Positions 1 to 9,194 of a stretch of DNA of 64,000 bases are shown piece after piece (the first letter of the stretch is position 1; every line of letters begins with the position of its first letter). Below the pieces are notes generated by a model that searched no databases, was not told the origin of the DNA, and saw only the letters and a program-made list of their open reading frames with translations. Position numbers and translations under genes: made by a program. The DNA is from an uncultured Eubacterium sp. GTDB taxonomy: Bacteria > Bacillota > Clostridia > Lachnospirales > Lachnospiraceae. The DNA is taken from assembly GCA_934351445.1 (NCBI GenBank), contig CAKRIZ010000002.1, positions 123,836 through 187,835 on the forward strand. Reading direction: 5' to 3'.

Positions 1-205
1 CCTTTCCTTCGTCTGCTGCAGGCTCTGCATCCGCTGTGTCATCTGCCGCAGGCTCCTCTGTGTCTGCTGCATCATCTGCTGCTGGCTCCTCTGTCTGGGC
101 ATCATCTGCTGCAGGTGCATCTGCTGTTCCCTTGCTGCCGCAACCTACTAACATGGTTGCTACCATTGTAGTTGCCAGTAACGCGCTGATTACTTTCTTT
201 TTCAT
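1..205 (-). CDS. Solute-binding-type lipoprotein, N-terminal part (cut by window edge)
   Basis: Only the first 68 codons are inside the window. The start is an ATG ending at 205, preceded on the minus strand by a GGGAGGA ribosome site. The product opens with a lysine-rich n-region, a hydrophobic core and a lipobox LVGC, so Cys22 should be lipidated and the protein anchored outside the membrane. An unusual linker of repeated Ala-Ala-Asp-Asp and Thr-Glu-Glu-Pro units follows. Lipoproteins beginning this way in Clostridia are most often ABC sugar-binding proteins. Its position beside a LacI regulator and a cellobiose phosphorylase fits an oligosaccharide-binding role, but the binding domain is not visible, so that is inference. 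Confidence 0.7.
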   Translation of the reverse strand, partial: MKKKVISALLATTMVATMLVGCGSKGTADAPAADDAQTEEPAADDAADTEEPAADDTADAEPAADEGK

Positions 206-304
206 ATTCTTTTTCCTCCCTTAAAGAATGATCTTTGAAAAAAGTTACAGGTTCTATATTGATATTTGATCACGGTACATCCGTTCAAATATAAATACCG
301 TATG

Positions 305-1327
305 TCAGGCTTCGGGATTGATATCTGCTACCGTATGTCCCTCATACACCTCTCCCCCGATAGATACAAGGCGGATTAGTGTGGACTTCGGTTCTTCGAT
401 CAGACTGATGAGGTTTTCTGCGGCCTCCCATCCGATGCGCTCCGTATCCTGTTTTAGCGTGGTCAGTTTCGGTTCAATGTGTCTCGCAATCCGGATGCCA
501 TCATATCCAACCACCGATATATCCTCCGGAATCCGAAGTCCTCTCGCCTTGATCGCATTGATACCACCAAAGCTGGCGAAATCATCCGGATATAAAATAC
601 AGGTCGGCGGATCCGGCAGATCCAGCAGTTCTTCTGTCTTTCTGTAGGCTTCCTTTGTATCTCTGTATGCCGCCTCCCTGACGTATTCATCCGGCACCTC
701 GATGCCAAACTCCTTTGTCGTCCGGTAGAAAGAAGATAACCGGTTTTGTGTAACCGACGAATCTGCTCCGTGAATGTATGCGATCTTGCGATGTCCTTTT
801 TCATATATATAAGTAACAAGCTGTCTCATTCCATCCACATTGTCGGAAACGATTGCGATACGGTTGTTGAACAGGTGATCGATCGTAACGACCGGTACAT
901 CGCTCTGGATGAGCTCCGTGACCTCCGGATCATCAAAATCGATACAGGCGATCACGACTCCGTCGAAGCCTCTGTGTTTTGCATGTTCCAGATATGACAT
1001 CCGGTTCTTTCCTTTTTTAGAACAGTTGATAAATGTGATGTCATATCCATGCTTCTCAGCAGTCCGTTTGAAGCTGTCCAGTACAAAGGAGAAGTAGTCA
1101 TGTGTCAGACCGCTCATCGCTTTGTCTACAAACAGGACGCCCAGATTGTAGGTTCGATTTGTTTTCAAGGCCTGTGCAGCGGAGTTTGGAAAGTATCCCA
1201 TATCCTTTGCTGTCTGTCTGACGAGTTCCTTTGTCTTTTCACTGATGTCTTTGTGGTCATTCAGTGCTTTGCTAACGGTCGCGACAGATACTCCACAAGC
1301 TGCTGAAATATCTTTCATAGATACCAT
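305..1327 (-). CDS. LacI-family transcriptional regulator
   Basis: A 340-residue LacI/GalR-type repressor. The N-terminal helix-turn-helix (about residues 4-24, KDISAACGVSVATVSKALN) is typical, followed by a periplasmic-binding-protein-like effector domain ending in the usual VGYDG / LTTLKQD region. The start at 1327 has GAGGAGG about 9 bases upstream. The gene is divergent from the cellobiose phosphorylase gene and lies upstream of a lipoprotein gene on the same strand. A 14-bp motif occurs twice in the shared intergenic region, once just after its own -10 and once inside the phosphorylase promoter. Autoregulation and control of cello-oligosaccharide use are therefore likely; the true inducer is unknown. 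Confidence 0.93.
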   Translation of the reverse strand: MVSMKDISAACGVSVATVSKALNDHKDISEKTKELVRQTAKDMGYFPNSAAQALKTNRTYNLGVLFVDKAMSGLTHDYFSFVLDSFKRTAEKHGYDITFINCSKKGKNRMSYLEHAKHRGFDGVVIACIDFDDPEVTELIQSDVPVVTIDHLFNNRIAIVSDNVDGMRQLVTYIYEKGHRKIAYIHGADSSVTQNRLSSFYRTTKEFGIEVPDEYVREAAYRDTKEAYRKTEELLDLPDPPTCILYPDDFASFGGINAIKARGLRIPEDISVVGYDGIRIARHIEPKLTTLKQDTERIGWEAAENLISLIEEPKSTLIRLVSIGGEVYEGHTVADINPEA

Positions 1328-1395
1328 AACCGTTAACCTCCTCTTTTAATTGCTTGAATCTGTTTGAATCGATCGCTTCGTGTTGTTGTTGAAGC

Positions 1396-1409
1396 ACTTA
1401 ATCGTTTTC
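1396..1409. promoter_or_regulatory. LacI-type operator, copy 1
   Basis: The sequence ACTTAATCGTTTTC contains the AAnCGnTT core typical of LacI-family operators. It lies just downstream of the lacI -10 box, where bound repressor would block the gene's own transcription. An exact copy is at 1569-1582. Confidence 0.6.
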
Positions 1410-1417
1410 GTAACGTT

Positions 1418-1446
1418 ATAGTACAACGGATTTCACATTTTTGCAA
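1418..1446 (-). promoter_or_regulatory. Probable lacI-family gene promoter
   Basis: On the minus strand TTGCAA (1441-1446) and TACTAT (1418-1423) are separated by 17 bp. This reads toward the regulator gene and places operator copy 1 near the transcription start. Confidence 0.5.
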
Positions 1447-1559
1447 GTAGTTTTCTGTATTTTTTATGCAAAATACCCATGTTTGTGAAAGTTTTACAGT
1501 TTTTTGCAGTCGTTTTTGATGATTTCCAACAAACATCAATCGCTTTTTGCAGTATTCCC

Positions 1560-1588
1560 TTGACTTTTACTTAATCGTTTTCTATACT
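1560..1588 (+). promoter_or_regulatory. Sigma-A promoter of the cellobiose phosphorylase gene
   Basis: TTGACT (1560-1565) and TATACT (1583-1588) are separated by 17 bp, a near-consensus vegetative promoter about 85 bp before the start codon. The spacer is almost filled by operator copy 2. Confidence 0.75.
1569..1582. promoter_or_regulatory. LacI-type operator, copy 2
   Basis: Exact second copy of ACTTAATCGTTTTC, placed between the -35 and -10 boxes of the phosphorylase promoter. A repressor bound here would directly exclude RNA polymerase. Confidence 0.65.
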
Positions 1589-1673
1589 AACCACATACAT
1601 GTTCTACTTTATGTACGAGAAAAGGAACACGCAGAACAGAAACACCTGTCATTTTAAGAAAAGGAGATGTGTT

Positions 1674-4109
1674 ATGAAATTTGGATATTTTGATGATGCG
1701 CACAAAGAGTACGTGATCACGACACCCAAGACTCCGCTTCCCTGGATCAACTATCTGGGATGCAACGAGTTCTTTTCACTGATTTCCAACACCTGCGGTG
1801 GATATACATTCTATAAAGATGCCAAGCTGCTGCGTCTGACACGTTATCGTTATAATAATGTGCCGGGCGACATCAACGGCAAATATATCTATATTAAGGA
1901 CGGTGACACCGTATGGAATCCCGGCTGGAAGCCGACACAGACCGACCTGGACAGCTACGAATGCCGTCACGGCATCGGATACAGCCGCTTTACCGGCTCC
2001 AAAAATCAGGTAACAGCGTCTATTCTGGCATTCGTCCCGATGAACGATAACTGCGAGGTCAACCAGTTAAAGATAACGAATCACAGCGCCGAAACAAAGG
2101 AATTAAGTATTTTCTCTTATGTTGAGTGGTGCCTGTGGAATGCAGATGATGACATGAAGAACTTCCAGAGGAACTTGAGCATCGGTGAGGTAGAAGTCAT
2201 CGGCTCTACCATCTACCACAAGACAGAGTACCGTGAGCGCCGCAATCACTATGCAGTATATTCTGTAAACTGCCCGGTAGACGGTTTCGATACGAGCCGT
2301 GATGAATTCTTAGGCGCATACCGCGGGGCAGATGATCCGATCGCTGTCGCAGAGGACAAATGCCGCAACTCTATCGCTAGCGGCTGGTCACCGATCGCTT
2401 CTCATCAGATCCGTATCACACTCGCTCCCGGAGAGACAAAATCATTCGTATTCGTACTCGGCTATGTAGAGAATCCTGAAGATGACAAATGGGAGAAGCC
2501 CGGCGTGATCAATAAAAAGCCCGCAAACGCACTGCTGGCCAAATATCAGACGGATGCCGATGTCGATAAGGCATTTGATGAGCTGTGCAGCTATTGGGAT
2601 GCACTGCTCTCAAAATATCATGTTGTATCCGAAAACAATAAAGTAAACCGTATGGTCAATATCTGGAATCAGTACCAGTGTATGGTGACATTCAACATGT
2701 CCCGTTCAGCCTCTTACTACGAATCCGGTATCGGACGCGGCATGGGATTCCGTGATTCTTGCCAGGACCTGCTCGGTTTTGTACATCTGATCCCCGACCG
2801 TGCACGCGAACGTATTATCGACATTGCTTCGACGCAGTTCCAGGATGGCAGCGCTTATCACCAGTACCAGCCCCTGACCAAGAAGGGAAATTCTGATATC
2901 GGAAGCGGCTTCAATGATGATCCGCTGTGGCTGATCGCCGGAACAAGCGCTTATATCCGCGAGACCGGAGATACAACGATTCTGACGGAACAGGTTCCGT
3001 TTGACAACGACATGTCTGTCGCACAGCCGTTGATGGAGCACCTGAAACGCTCCTTTGATTATATTGTCAACCACAAAGGTCCGCATGACCTGCCGCTGAT
3101 CGGCCGTGCAGACTGGAATGACTGCCTGAACTTAAACTGCTTCTCCGAGCATCCGGGTGAATCGTTCCAGACATTCGGCCCGAGCGAAGGTCCTGTCGCA
3201 GAATCTGTATTTATCGCCGGCATGTTTGTAAAATATGGCGAGGAATACGCCCAGCTGTGTGAATTGCAGGGCGATGATACGGAAGCAGCACGTGCACGCG
3301 CAGAAGTGCAGAAGATGTATGATGCGATCCTAAAAGATGGCTGGGACGGAGACTGGTTCGTCCGTGCCTATGACGCATACAGCAAGAAAATCGGTTCTAG
3401 GGAATGCGAGGAAGGCCAGATCTACATCGAACCGCAGGGCTTCTGTGTACTGGCAGGCGTCGGTGTCAAGGAAGGTCTGGCAAAGAAAGCACTGGATTCC
3501 GTAAAGGAAAAACTGGATACCAAATACGGTGTCATGATTCTCCAGCCTGCATATACCAGATATCACCTTGAACTCGGCGAAGTATCATCTTATCCGCCCG
3601 GATACAAGGAAAATGCCGGTATTTTCTGTCACAATAACCCCTGGGTATCCTGCGCCGAGACCGTGATCGGCCGCGGCGACCGTGCATTCGAGATCTATCG
3701 CAAGACCTGTCCCGCATATGTAGAGGAGATCTCTGAGATCCACCGCACCGAGCCGTATGTATATTCCCAGATGGTAGCAGGTGCAGATGCCAAGTTCCAC
3801 GGTGAAGCGAAAAACAGCTGGCTAACCGGAACCGCTGCATGGACATTTGTCAATATCTCCCAGTACATTCTTGGCCTGTACCCGACACACAAGGGTCTGT
3901 CGATTGATCCGTGTGTACCGAAAGATTTTGGTGATTTTACGCTCACCAGAACTTTCCGCGAAGGCGATTACGAGATCCATGTGACAAATCCGGAGCACGT
4001 GGAAAAAGGTATCAAGAGCATTACCGTTGACGGCAAACAGGTAGATGGCTGCGTGATCCCTTATGAAAAAGGAAAGGCAAACTATCATGTAGAAGTAGTC
4101 ATGGGCTAA
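1674..4109 (+). CDS. cbpA: Cellobiose phosphorylase (GH94)
   Basis: An 811-residue GH94 enzyme that would split cellobiose with phosphate into glucose 1-phosphate and glucose in the cytoplasm, saving ATP. The opening [18 protein letters not shown], the PWINYLG and [12 protein letters not shown] blocks and the total length match clostridial cellobiose phosphorylases. The catalytic-centre motif ADWNDCLN is at about residues 479-486; its second Asp (D483) is the expected general acid. I chose the ATG at 1674 because AAGGAGA sits 7-8 bases before it; an open frame extends upstream but lacks a ribosome site. A related cellodextrin phosphorylase is less likely given the length. Regulation is probably by the divergent LacI protein. 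Confidence 0.93.
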   Translation: MKFGYFDDAHKEYVITTPKTPLPWINYLGCNEFFSLISNTCGGYTFYKDAKLLRLTRYRYNNVPGDINGKYIYIKDGDTVWNPGWKPTQTDLDSYECRHGIGYSRFTGSKNQVTASILAFVPMNDNCEVNQLKITNHSAETKELSIFSYVEWCLWNADDDMKNFQRNLSIGEVEVIGSTIYHKTEYRERRNHYAVYSVNCPVDGFDTSRDEFLGAYRGADDPIAVAEDKCRNSIASGWSPIASHQIRITLAPGETKSFVFVLGYVENPEDDKWEKPGVINKKPANALLAKYQTDADVDKAFDELCSYWDALLSKYHVVSENNKVNRMVNIWNQYQCMVTFNMSRSASYYESGIGRGMGFRDSCQDLLGFVHLIPDRARERIIDIASTQFQDGSAYHQYQPLTKKGNSDIGSGFNDDPLWLIAGTSAYIRETGDTTILTEQVPFDNDMSVAQPLMEHLKRSFDYIVNHKGPHDLPLIGRADWNDCLNLNCFSEHPGESFQTFGPSEGPVAESVFIAGMFVKYGEEYAQLCELQGDDTEAARARAEVQKMYDAILKDGWDGDWFVRAYDAYSKKIGSRECEEGQIYIEPQGFCVLAGVGVKEGLAKKALDSVKEKLDTKYGVMILQPAYTRYHLELGEVSSYPPGYKENAGIFCHNNPWVSCAETVIGRGDRAFEIYRKTCPAYVEEISEIHRTEPYVYSQMVAGADAKFHGEAKNSWLTGTAAWTFVNISQYILGLYPTHKGLSIDPCVPKDFGDFTLTRTFREGDYEIHVTNPEHVEKGIKSITVDGKQVDGCVIPYEKGKANYHVEVVMG

Positions 4110-4130
4110 AAGGCTTACCCCCTCACCCAT

Positions 4131-4170
4131 AAAAAAGTAGTTCTGACCATATGGTCAGAACTACTTTTTT
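4131..4170. terminator. Bidirectional terminator
   Basis: A perfect 40-bp inverted repeat, starting with a run of A and ending with a run of T, between the convergent cbpA and TRIC-family genes. It can terminate transcripts from both sides. Confidence 0.9.
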
Positions 4171-4172
4171 AC

Positions 4173-4817
4173 TCATTCCGGCAGCTCTACACGTGGCAGA
4201 TTCCACTGGAAATGCGCAGCGAGGACACGCAGGGTCACAACGAGCAGCAGGCTCGCGATCGCTGCAAACCCACGATAGCCGGTCTGTTGCAGCAGCAGAT
4301 AGGCACACGCCCCGGCAATCGAAGCCGTCGCATAGACATGCTTGCGGAAAATATATGGCACATTCCCCGCAAAGATATCGCGCAGCAATCCTCCCCCTAC
4401 ACCCGTGATCACGCCGACAAACAATAACAGCGCGACACCGGGTTTGTCCATCTGCGTCTGCACTCCCTGTATACCGAGCACCGTAAATGCACCCAGACCA
4501 AATGCATCAGAGAGCAATAGTATCCGGTTCCACAATGCACTATGCGGGCTCTCATGTTTCATTGATAGGATCATACCTGCCACGAATGCAATAAACGCTG
4601 TCGTCAATGCCAGCAGCGCATACGTCGGATCACGAAATGACGCAGGCGGCAGATGCCCAATGATCATATCCCGGACTATCCCGCCACCCACTGCCGTGAC
4701 CAGACCCAGTACCAACACACCAAGCAGATCCATCTTCTTTTTCATCGCCTCGATCGCACCAGAGATAGAAAATGCTATGGTGCCCAGTATTTCCATGAAT
4801 AACATGATGTCTGTCAT
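4173..4817 (-). CDS. TRIC-family (UPF0126/YicG-like) membrane protein
   Basis: A 214-residue inner-membrane protein with six to seven hydrophobic segments and the duplicated signature of the UPF0126/TRIC family. The first repeat has AVGGGIVRDM near residue 41, and the second has GVGGGLLRDIFAGNVP near residue 126. Bacterial members are predicted trimeric cation channels; the physiological ion is not certain. It starts 10 bp after the chemoreceptor gene ends, so the two may be cotranscribed. The ribosome site is weak (AGG), and a start at Met5 or Met8 is possible. Confidence 0.85.
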   Translation of the reverse strand: MTDIMLFMEILGTIAFSISGAIEAMKKKMDLLGVLVLGLVTAVGGGIVRDMIIGHLPPASFRDPTYALLALTTAFIAFVAGMILSMKHESPHSALWNRILLLSDAFGLGAFTVLGIQGVQTQMDKPGVALLLFVGVITGVGGGLLRDIFAGNVPYIFRKHVYATASIAGACAYLLLQQTGYRGFAAIASLLLVVTLRVLAAHFQWNLPRVELPE

Positions 4818-4827
4818 ATCATACCTG

Positions 4828-6531
4828 TTATAATTTGAATTTACTTGTCTGTTCGTTCAGTTCTGTGCTCAGAGTCGACAGAATCGCTGTCTCATCCTTG
4901 CAACGGTCGATATTTTCTGTCAGTGTATTCATGCTGGCACTGGTCTCCTGCGTAGATGCCGCATTCTCCTCTGCAATCGCTGCGAGCTGCTCAATGACAC
5001 CGCTCACACCATTTTTCAAATCATTAATCGAATTTGTCTGATCGAAGATCTCACGCGAAGCCGTAGATACTGACTCGATCTCATGCTTGAGTTCATCAAA
5101 AGAGGTCTTGGTCTTGTCCAGACGATCTGCCTGTACCTGTGAGTTCTCACTCAGGTCATGCATCTTCGCTACACCGTCTTCTGAGTTACTGATCAATTCA
5201 CGCACAATCGCCTCGATCTGTTCTGCACTCTCTGCCGAATCTTCTGCCAACTTGCGGATCTGCTCTGCGACGACCGCGAAGCCACGTCCACTCTCTCCCG
5301 CACGCGCTGCCTCGATGGAAGCATTGAGCGATAACAGATTGGTCTGCGATGCAATATCCTGAATCGCTACTACCGCTTCGTTGATCTTCTCAGCAGACTG
5401 GTTCGTCCGATCTGTCTGATCTGTAACAATATCAATGGTCTGTGCCGTCGATGTGTTGATCTTTGACAGCTCATCGAGCATTCTGGAGGACTCAGCCGCC
5501 AGATCACCCATGCGTTCAATCGATGTCTCCAGTATGTTCACATTTGACGTATTTGATTCAATCGCACTGCCGATGTTCTGGATATGTTCACCTGCAGTCG
5601 TCGTCTCCTGCGCCTGCGATGTGCTGCCTGTCGCGATCTCCTCAACCGCAACATTGACGTTGCTGACAGTCTCTACGATCTCTGAAAATCCCTGCGCAAA
5701 CTGCACATTACTCTGCGACAGCTTTGTCCCCTGACTCTGAATCACGCTGACGATCTCTCGCAGCTCATCATTCAGATTGTTGACTGCCTTTGCAATCAGA
5801 CCGATCTCATCCTTGCGGTGTGCTAATAACTGTTCCGCTTCATCCTGGGTCAGATCCAGTCTGGCTACACGCTCTACCACACCAGTCAACGTATGTAACG
5901 GTCGGATCAGACGCCTAATCAACGCCACTCCTGCTACTGTAAATACAACAAGAATGGCAAGTAGTATACCGGCTAACGTATTTCTCGTCTGTGTCACAGC
6001 ATGGAATGCATCTGCTTCATCTGCACTGACTACGAGGATAAATGAACCATTCGGGTTAATGTAATAAGCAGCGTATTTGACCGCACCCTTGAATTCATAC
6101 CGGACGCACGCCGGTTCTGCGATCTTGCCATTTTTCAGATCTGCCACCAGTCCGGTCACAACCTCATTCTCTACCGGTGAACCGATCTTATCTGCTGTCG
6201 GATGGTACAACATAGTTCCGTCTGACGATACCAGATATGAATAACTGCTCGTCATGCCCTCTACCTTTACACCGGACAGAATCCGGCTGAGTTCATCCGC
6301 ATCTGTCAGCATGGCATCGCCTTCTATCCCCAGCATCGTATCCATGATCGTACCGGTATCCTCTGCCGATGACAACATGTAATTCTGTACCAATGTCCGA
6401 ATCTGTTTCTGTGTCTGGCTAATCGAGGCACCGAGCACCACCGCTGCCGTGAGCAGAATACCTGCCATAAACAACGCAAGCAAGCGAAACATCATCGAAT
6501 GCACAAATTTCACTTTTTGTTTTTGTATCAT
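4828..6531 (-). CDS. Methyl-accepting chemotaxis protein
   Basis: A 567-residue transmembrane chemoreceptor. After a basic N-terminus come TM1 (about residues 15-37), an extracellular Cache-like sensor domain ([23 protein letters not shown] is typical), TM2 near residue 190, a HAMP domain, and a long signalling coiled coil with the conserved hairpin tip around [20 protein letters not shown]. The start at 6531 is supported by ACGGAGG 9 bases upstream; a longer frame to 6561 is not. The ligand is unknown. No flagellar genes are in the window, so motility cannot be judged here. Confidence 0.93.
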   Translation of the reverse strand: MIQKQKVKFVHSMMFRLLALFMAGILLTAAVVLGASISQTQKQIRTLVQNYMLSSAEDTGTIMDTMLGIEGDAMLTDADELSRILSGVKVEGMTSSYSYLVSSDGTMLYHPTADKIGSPVENEVVTGLVADLKNGKIAEPACVRYEFKGAVKYAAYYINPNGSFILVVSADEADAFHAVTQTRNTLAGILLAILVVFTVAGVALIRRLIRPLHTLTGVVERVARLDLTQDEAEQLLAHRKDEIGLIAKAVNNLNDELREIVSVIQSQGTKLSQSNVQFAQGFSEIVETVSNVNVAVEEIATGSTSQAQETTTAGEHIQNIGSAIESNTSNVNILETSIERMGDLAAESSRMLDELSKINTSTAQTIDIVTDQTDRTNQSAEKINEAVVAIQDIASQTNLLSLNASIEAARAGESGRGFAVVAEQIRKLAEDSAESAEQIEAIVRELISNSEDGVAKMHDLSENSQVQADRLDKTKTSFDELKHEIESVSTASREIFDQTNSINDLKNGVSGVIEQLAAIAEENAASTQETSASMNTLTENIDRCKDETAILSTLSTELNEQTSKFKL

Positions 6532-6624
6532 TTTTGGATACCTCCGTACGTTTATAATCATTTACATTTTATCACATACATGATATACCGTCCACGTGAA
6601 AAACGCAATATACATATAATAGTG

Positions 6625-6717
6625 GTAACAGTTCAGCCATGGCTTAAAAAACGAAGTCATCATGCTTGCATGAATGGAATCGTTTTATAATCCATGAAAT
6701 GACCACCAATTATGCAT
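6625..6717. repeat. Dispersed hairpin element, truncated copy A
   Basis: Begins with GTAACAGTTCAGCC and runs through a nested inverted repeat (CATGGCTTA, ACGAA and a central CATGCTTGCATG). It is nearly identical over its first 58 bases to the complete element at 35844-36007. It ends inside the 3' end of the GH13 gene, and the right terminal repeat is missing. Confidence 0.75.
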
Positions 6718-8812
6718 GCACTCTGACAAAGACTGCAGCCCCATGTGCCGGCAGCAAAATCTCCAGCCTTCCCTCTTTGACCTGATAACGGATCGGCGCA
6801 AATGAGTATCCCTCATCCGAGGTGATCAGCAGCCGATTCATCTCGCAATTCTGCGGCAGACCTGCTGCCCAGACAGACTGTCTGACACGTCTGGGTCTGT
6901 CACCATTATTGATCAGCACGACAAACTGCTCCTCCCGGTTGAATCTGGCATAAGCCAGATATTGATGTGCGCCGTCCAGCAATTTCAATGATCCGGTACG
7001 AAGCGCCGGATGCGTCCGGTGCATGGCTATGATCTCCCTGTGGAAGCGGATCAGATCCTCATCCGGATTATCCCATGGGTATGTCCTGCGGTTATCCGGG
7101 TCAGTAAATCCACACACGCCTGCCTCATCTCCATAATATAGCGTCGGTGCGCCCGGCCATGTCATCAACATGGTAACTGCCTCACGCAGCACCGGTTTGC
7201 TGACCCCTTCCTCTGCCGCATGCGCACCCAGATGCTCCGCACGCCCGACCTTATGGTTGGTTCTCGTCAAGAAACGCGAATGGTCATGGTTCGACAACTG
7301 GTTCATCGCACATTGCAGGGATGACGTCAGAAAGTTCGCCATATAATGGCGCATCGTACCCTCAAAATTCGCTGCATTCCCAAGCTGGGATGCCTCGTAG
7401 CCGTCGGAATGTTTCTCCATACCTGTCAGAAACCAGGTCACCGGCTCCATGAACGCACTATAATTCATGATCGTATCCCACTGATCTCCCTGCAGCCAAC
7501 TCGTGGCATCACCATAATGCTCTGCCAGAATGATCGCGTTCGGATTGGCATCCTTCACCACGCGCCTGAAATCCTTCCAGAAACGATGGTTCAATTCCTC
7601 GCTGTGTCCCAGATCCGCAGCCACATCCAGCCGCCAGCCATCTGCGTTGTACGGCGGTGACACCCATTTCTTTCCAATATCCAATATATACTCATACAAC
7701 TGATCCGACTCGTCATAATTGAGCTTGGGCAGCGTATCATGTCCCCACCAGCCCTCATAGGTTGTATTATAAGGCCATGCATACTGATCCTGAAACCGGA
7801 AATACCCGCGGTAACTGCTGTCTTTGTCGATATACGCACCTTTCTCATATGCCGGATTCTGGCAATAGATCTCCTCCCGGTCCATCCATTTATGAAAGGA
7901 GCCACAGTGGTTGAATACGCCATCCAGAATCACACGGATGCCGCGCGCATGCGCCTCTTCTACCACCTGTATAAACAGCTCATTACTCGCCTCCAGATTC
8001 TCTCTGGCAGTCACACGCTGCTGATATTTTGTCGCCTTGCGATTGTCCCTGTCACCCGGCGCGAGACATTCGCCACCATCCTTCACGATTTTTCCGTAAT
8101 GCGGGTCAATATGATCATAATCCTGGCTGTCATATTTATGATTGGACGGAGAAACAAACAACGGATTAAAATAGATCGCTTCAATACCCAGATCCTGCAG
8201 ATAATCCAGCTTCTTCCGCACACCTTCGAGATCACCACCATAAAACTCGGCCACAGAAAAACCGGACGGCACCTCGTTCCAGTCCTTCATCCTGCGGCTG
8301 CCATGACGGATATAATAGTACTCGTTATCCTCCACATCGTTGGCCGGATCTCCGTTATAAAAGCGATCCACCAGAATCTGATACATGACAGCCCCCTTTG
8401 CCCAGTCCGGCGTATGGAATCCCGGCTGGATACAAAACTCATACTGCGGACGATGCTCTGTCGCCACACCACAGCGGTCATAAAAACAGTGAATGAGTCC
8501 CGTGCAGACCTCAAAATAATAGCAGAAGCGCTCCGTACCCAACGGCACCATCACACTGAAATAATCAAATTCATCTTCCGTCTCTGTCTTGCGCATGGCA
8601 AACCGCTGCGCTCCGCTATGCAGCCAGACGATATCGACATTATTGATCGCAGCGCGAAACCGTATGATCACCGTCTGTCCTGCCTCCGGCTCAGCCGGAA
8701 TGCGATAATCTGCTGTTCCATCCGAAAACAGGCCGTTCTTTTTCAATACCGGACGCATCTGCATCATATACTGCATCTTCCGGTTCATATCATAAGCTGA
8801 ATATTCTTTCAT
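6710..8812 (-). CDS. GH13 alpha-glycosidase (neopullulanase / cyclomaltodextrinase type)
   Basis: A 700-residue cytoplasmic GH13 enzyme acting on alpha-glucans. An N-terminal beta domain resembling CBM34 (about residues 1-130) precedes the catalytic barrel. The four GH13 regions are visible: DGVFNHCG; GWRLDVAAD with nucleophile D396; ILAEHYGD with acid/base E431; and SNHDHSRF with D510. No signal peptide is seen. The start at 8812 has GGAGAG 8 bases upstream, whereas the longer frame to 8911 has no support. The last 8 bases overlap repeat copy A. It probably trims maltodextrins or glycogen, but exact specificity cannot be read from sequence. Confidence 0.9.
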   Translation of the reverse strand: MKEYSAYDMNRKMQYMMQMRPVLKKNGLFSDGTADYRIPAEPEAGQTVIIRFRAAINNVDIVWLHSGAQRFAMRKTETEDEFDYFSVMVPLGTERFCYYFEVCTGLIHCFYDRCGVATEHRPQYEFCIQPGFHTPDWAKGAVMYQILVDRFYNGDPANDVEDNEYYYIRHGSRRMKDWNEVPSGFSVAEFYGGDLEGVRKKLDYLQDLGIEAIYFNPLFVSPSNHKYDSQDYDHIDPHYGKIVKDGGECLAPGDRDNRKATKYQQRVTARENLEASNELFIQVVEEAHARGIRVILDGVFNHCGSFHKWMDREEIYCQNPAYEKGAYIDKDSSYRGYFRFQDQYAWPYNTTYEGWWGHDTLPKLNYDESDQLYEYILDIGKKWVSPPYNADGWRLDVAADLGHSEELNHRFWKDFRRVVKDANPNAIILAEHYGDATSWLQGDQWDTIMNYSAFMEPVTWFLTGMEKHSDGYEASQLGNAANFEGTMRHYMANFLTSSLQCAMNQLSNHDHSRFLTRTNHKVGRAEHLGAHAAEEGVSKPVLREAVTMLMTWPGAPTLYYGDEAGVCGFTDPDNRRTYPWDNPDEDLIRFHREIIAMHRTHPALRTGSLKLLDGAHQYLAYARFNREEQFVVLINNGDRPRRVRQSVWAAGLPQNCEMNRLLITSDEGYSFAPIRYQVKEGRLEILLPAHGAAVFVRVHA

Positions 8813-9194
8813 GACATTCTCTCCATTCATATCAGTCAAACCGAATCCATGATTCAAACCGAAGCTCTCGCTGCTGAGGTTGTGAGAACATGATTCAGCT
8901 GAGAGCTGCAAAACCTTTTTGCAGACATAGTAAAAAAGACAGGACGTCTGTCACTGTCTTTTTTAGGAGAAGGTATTTTTACTATGGGGTGTAGCAAAAA
9001 CCATATAATGTATTGGGGGGTTTTTACAGTGATTATAATAGCATGGATCCTACCTAAAGTGTGCACAAACATCACGATAATCAACATTTGTTTTTGTGCA
9101 TTTTCACATCATAGTTCTCTTTATCTCGCTAAATTCCCTCTCCGTTTTGCACAAAACAACACAAATCATCAGCAATATGTTGCTTTCACTTGTT
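8813..9194. other. Intergenic stretch between ftsH and the GH13 gene
   Basis: 382 bp without a convincing gene. It holds one terminator hairpin (8932-8964). A TATAAT read on the minus strand (9032-9037) could be the GH13 -10 box, but no good -35 is at the right distance. An 82-codon plus-strand frame overlaps the ftsH 3' end and is not supported. Confidence 0.5.
8932..8964. terminator. Rho-independent terminator after ftsH
   Basis: An 11-bp perfect stem (AAAAAAGACAG / CTGTCTTTTTT) around an 11-base loop. Read on the minus strand it ends the spoIIE-tilS-hpt-ftsH transcript. Confidence 0.75.

Noticed and set aside
36-224. Plus-strand serine/alanine-rich frame at the left edge
   Set aside because: It is the antisense of the lipoprotein signal peptide and Ala/Asp/Glu linker, which has a good ribosome site and lipobox on the minus strand.
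7739-8800. 353-codon plus-strand frame
   Set aside because: Lies entirely antisense within the GH13 gene; no ribosome site and no recognisable domain.
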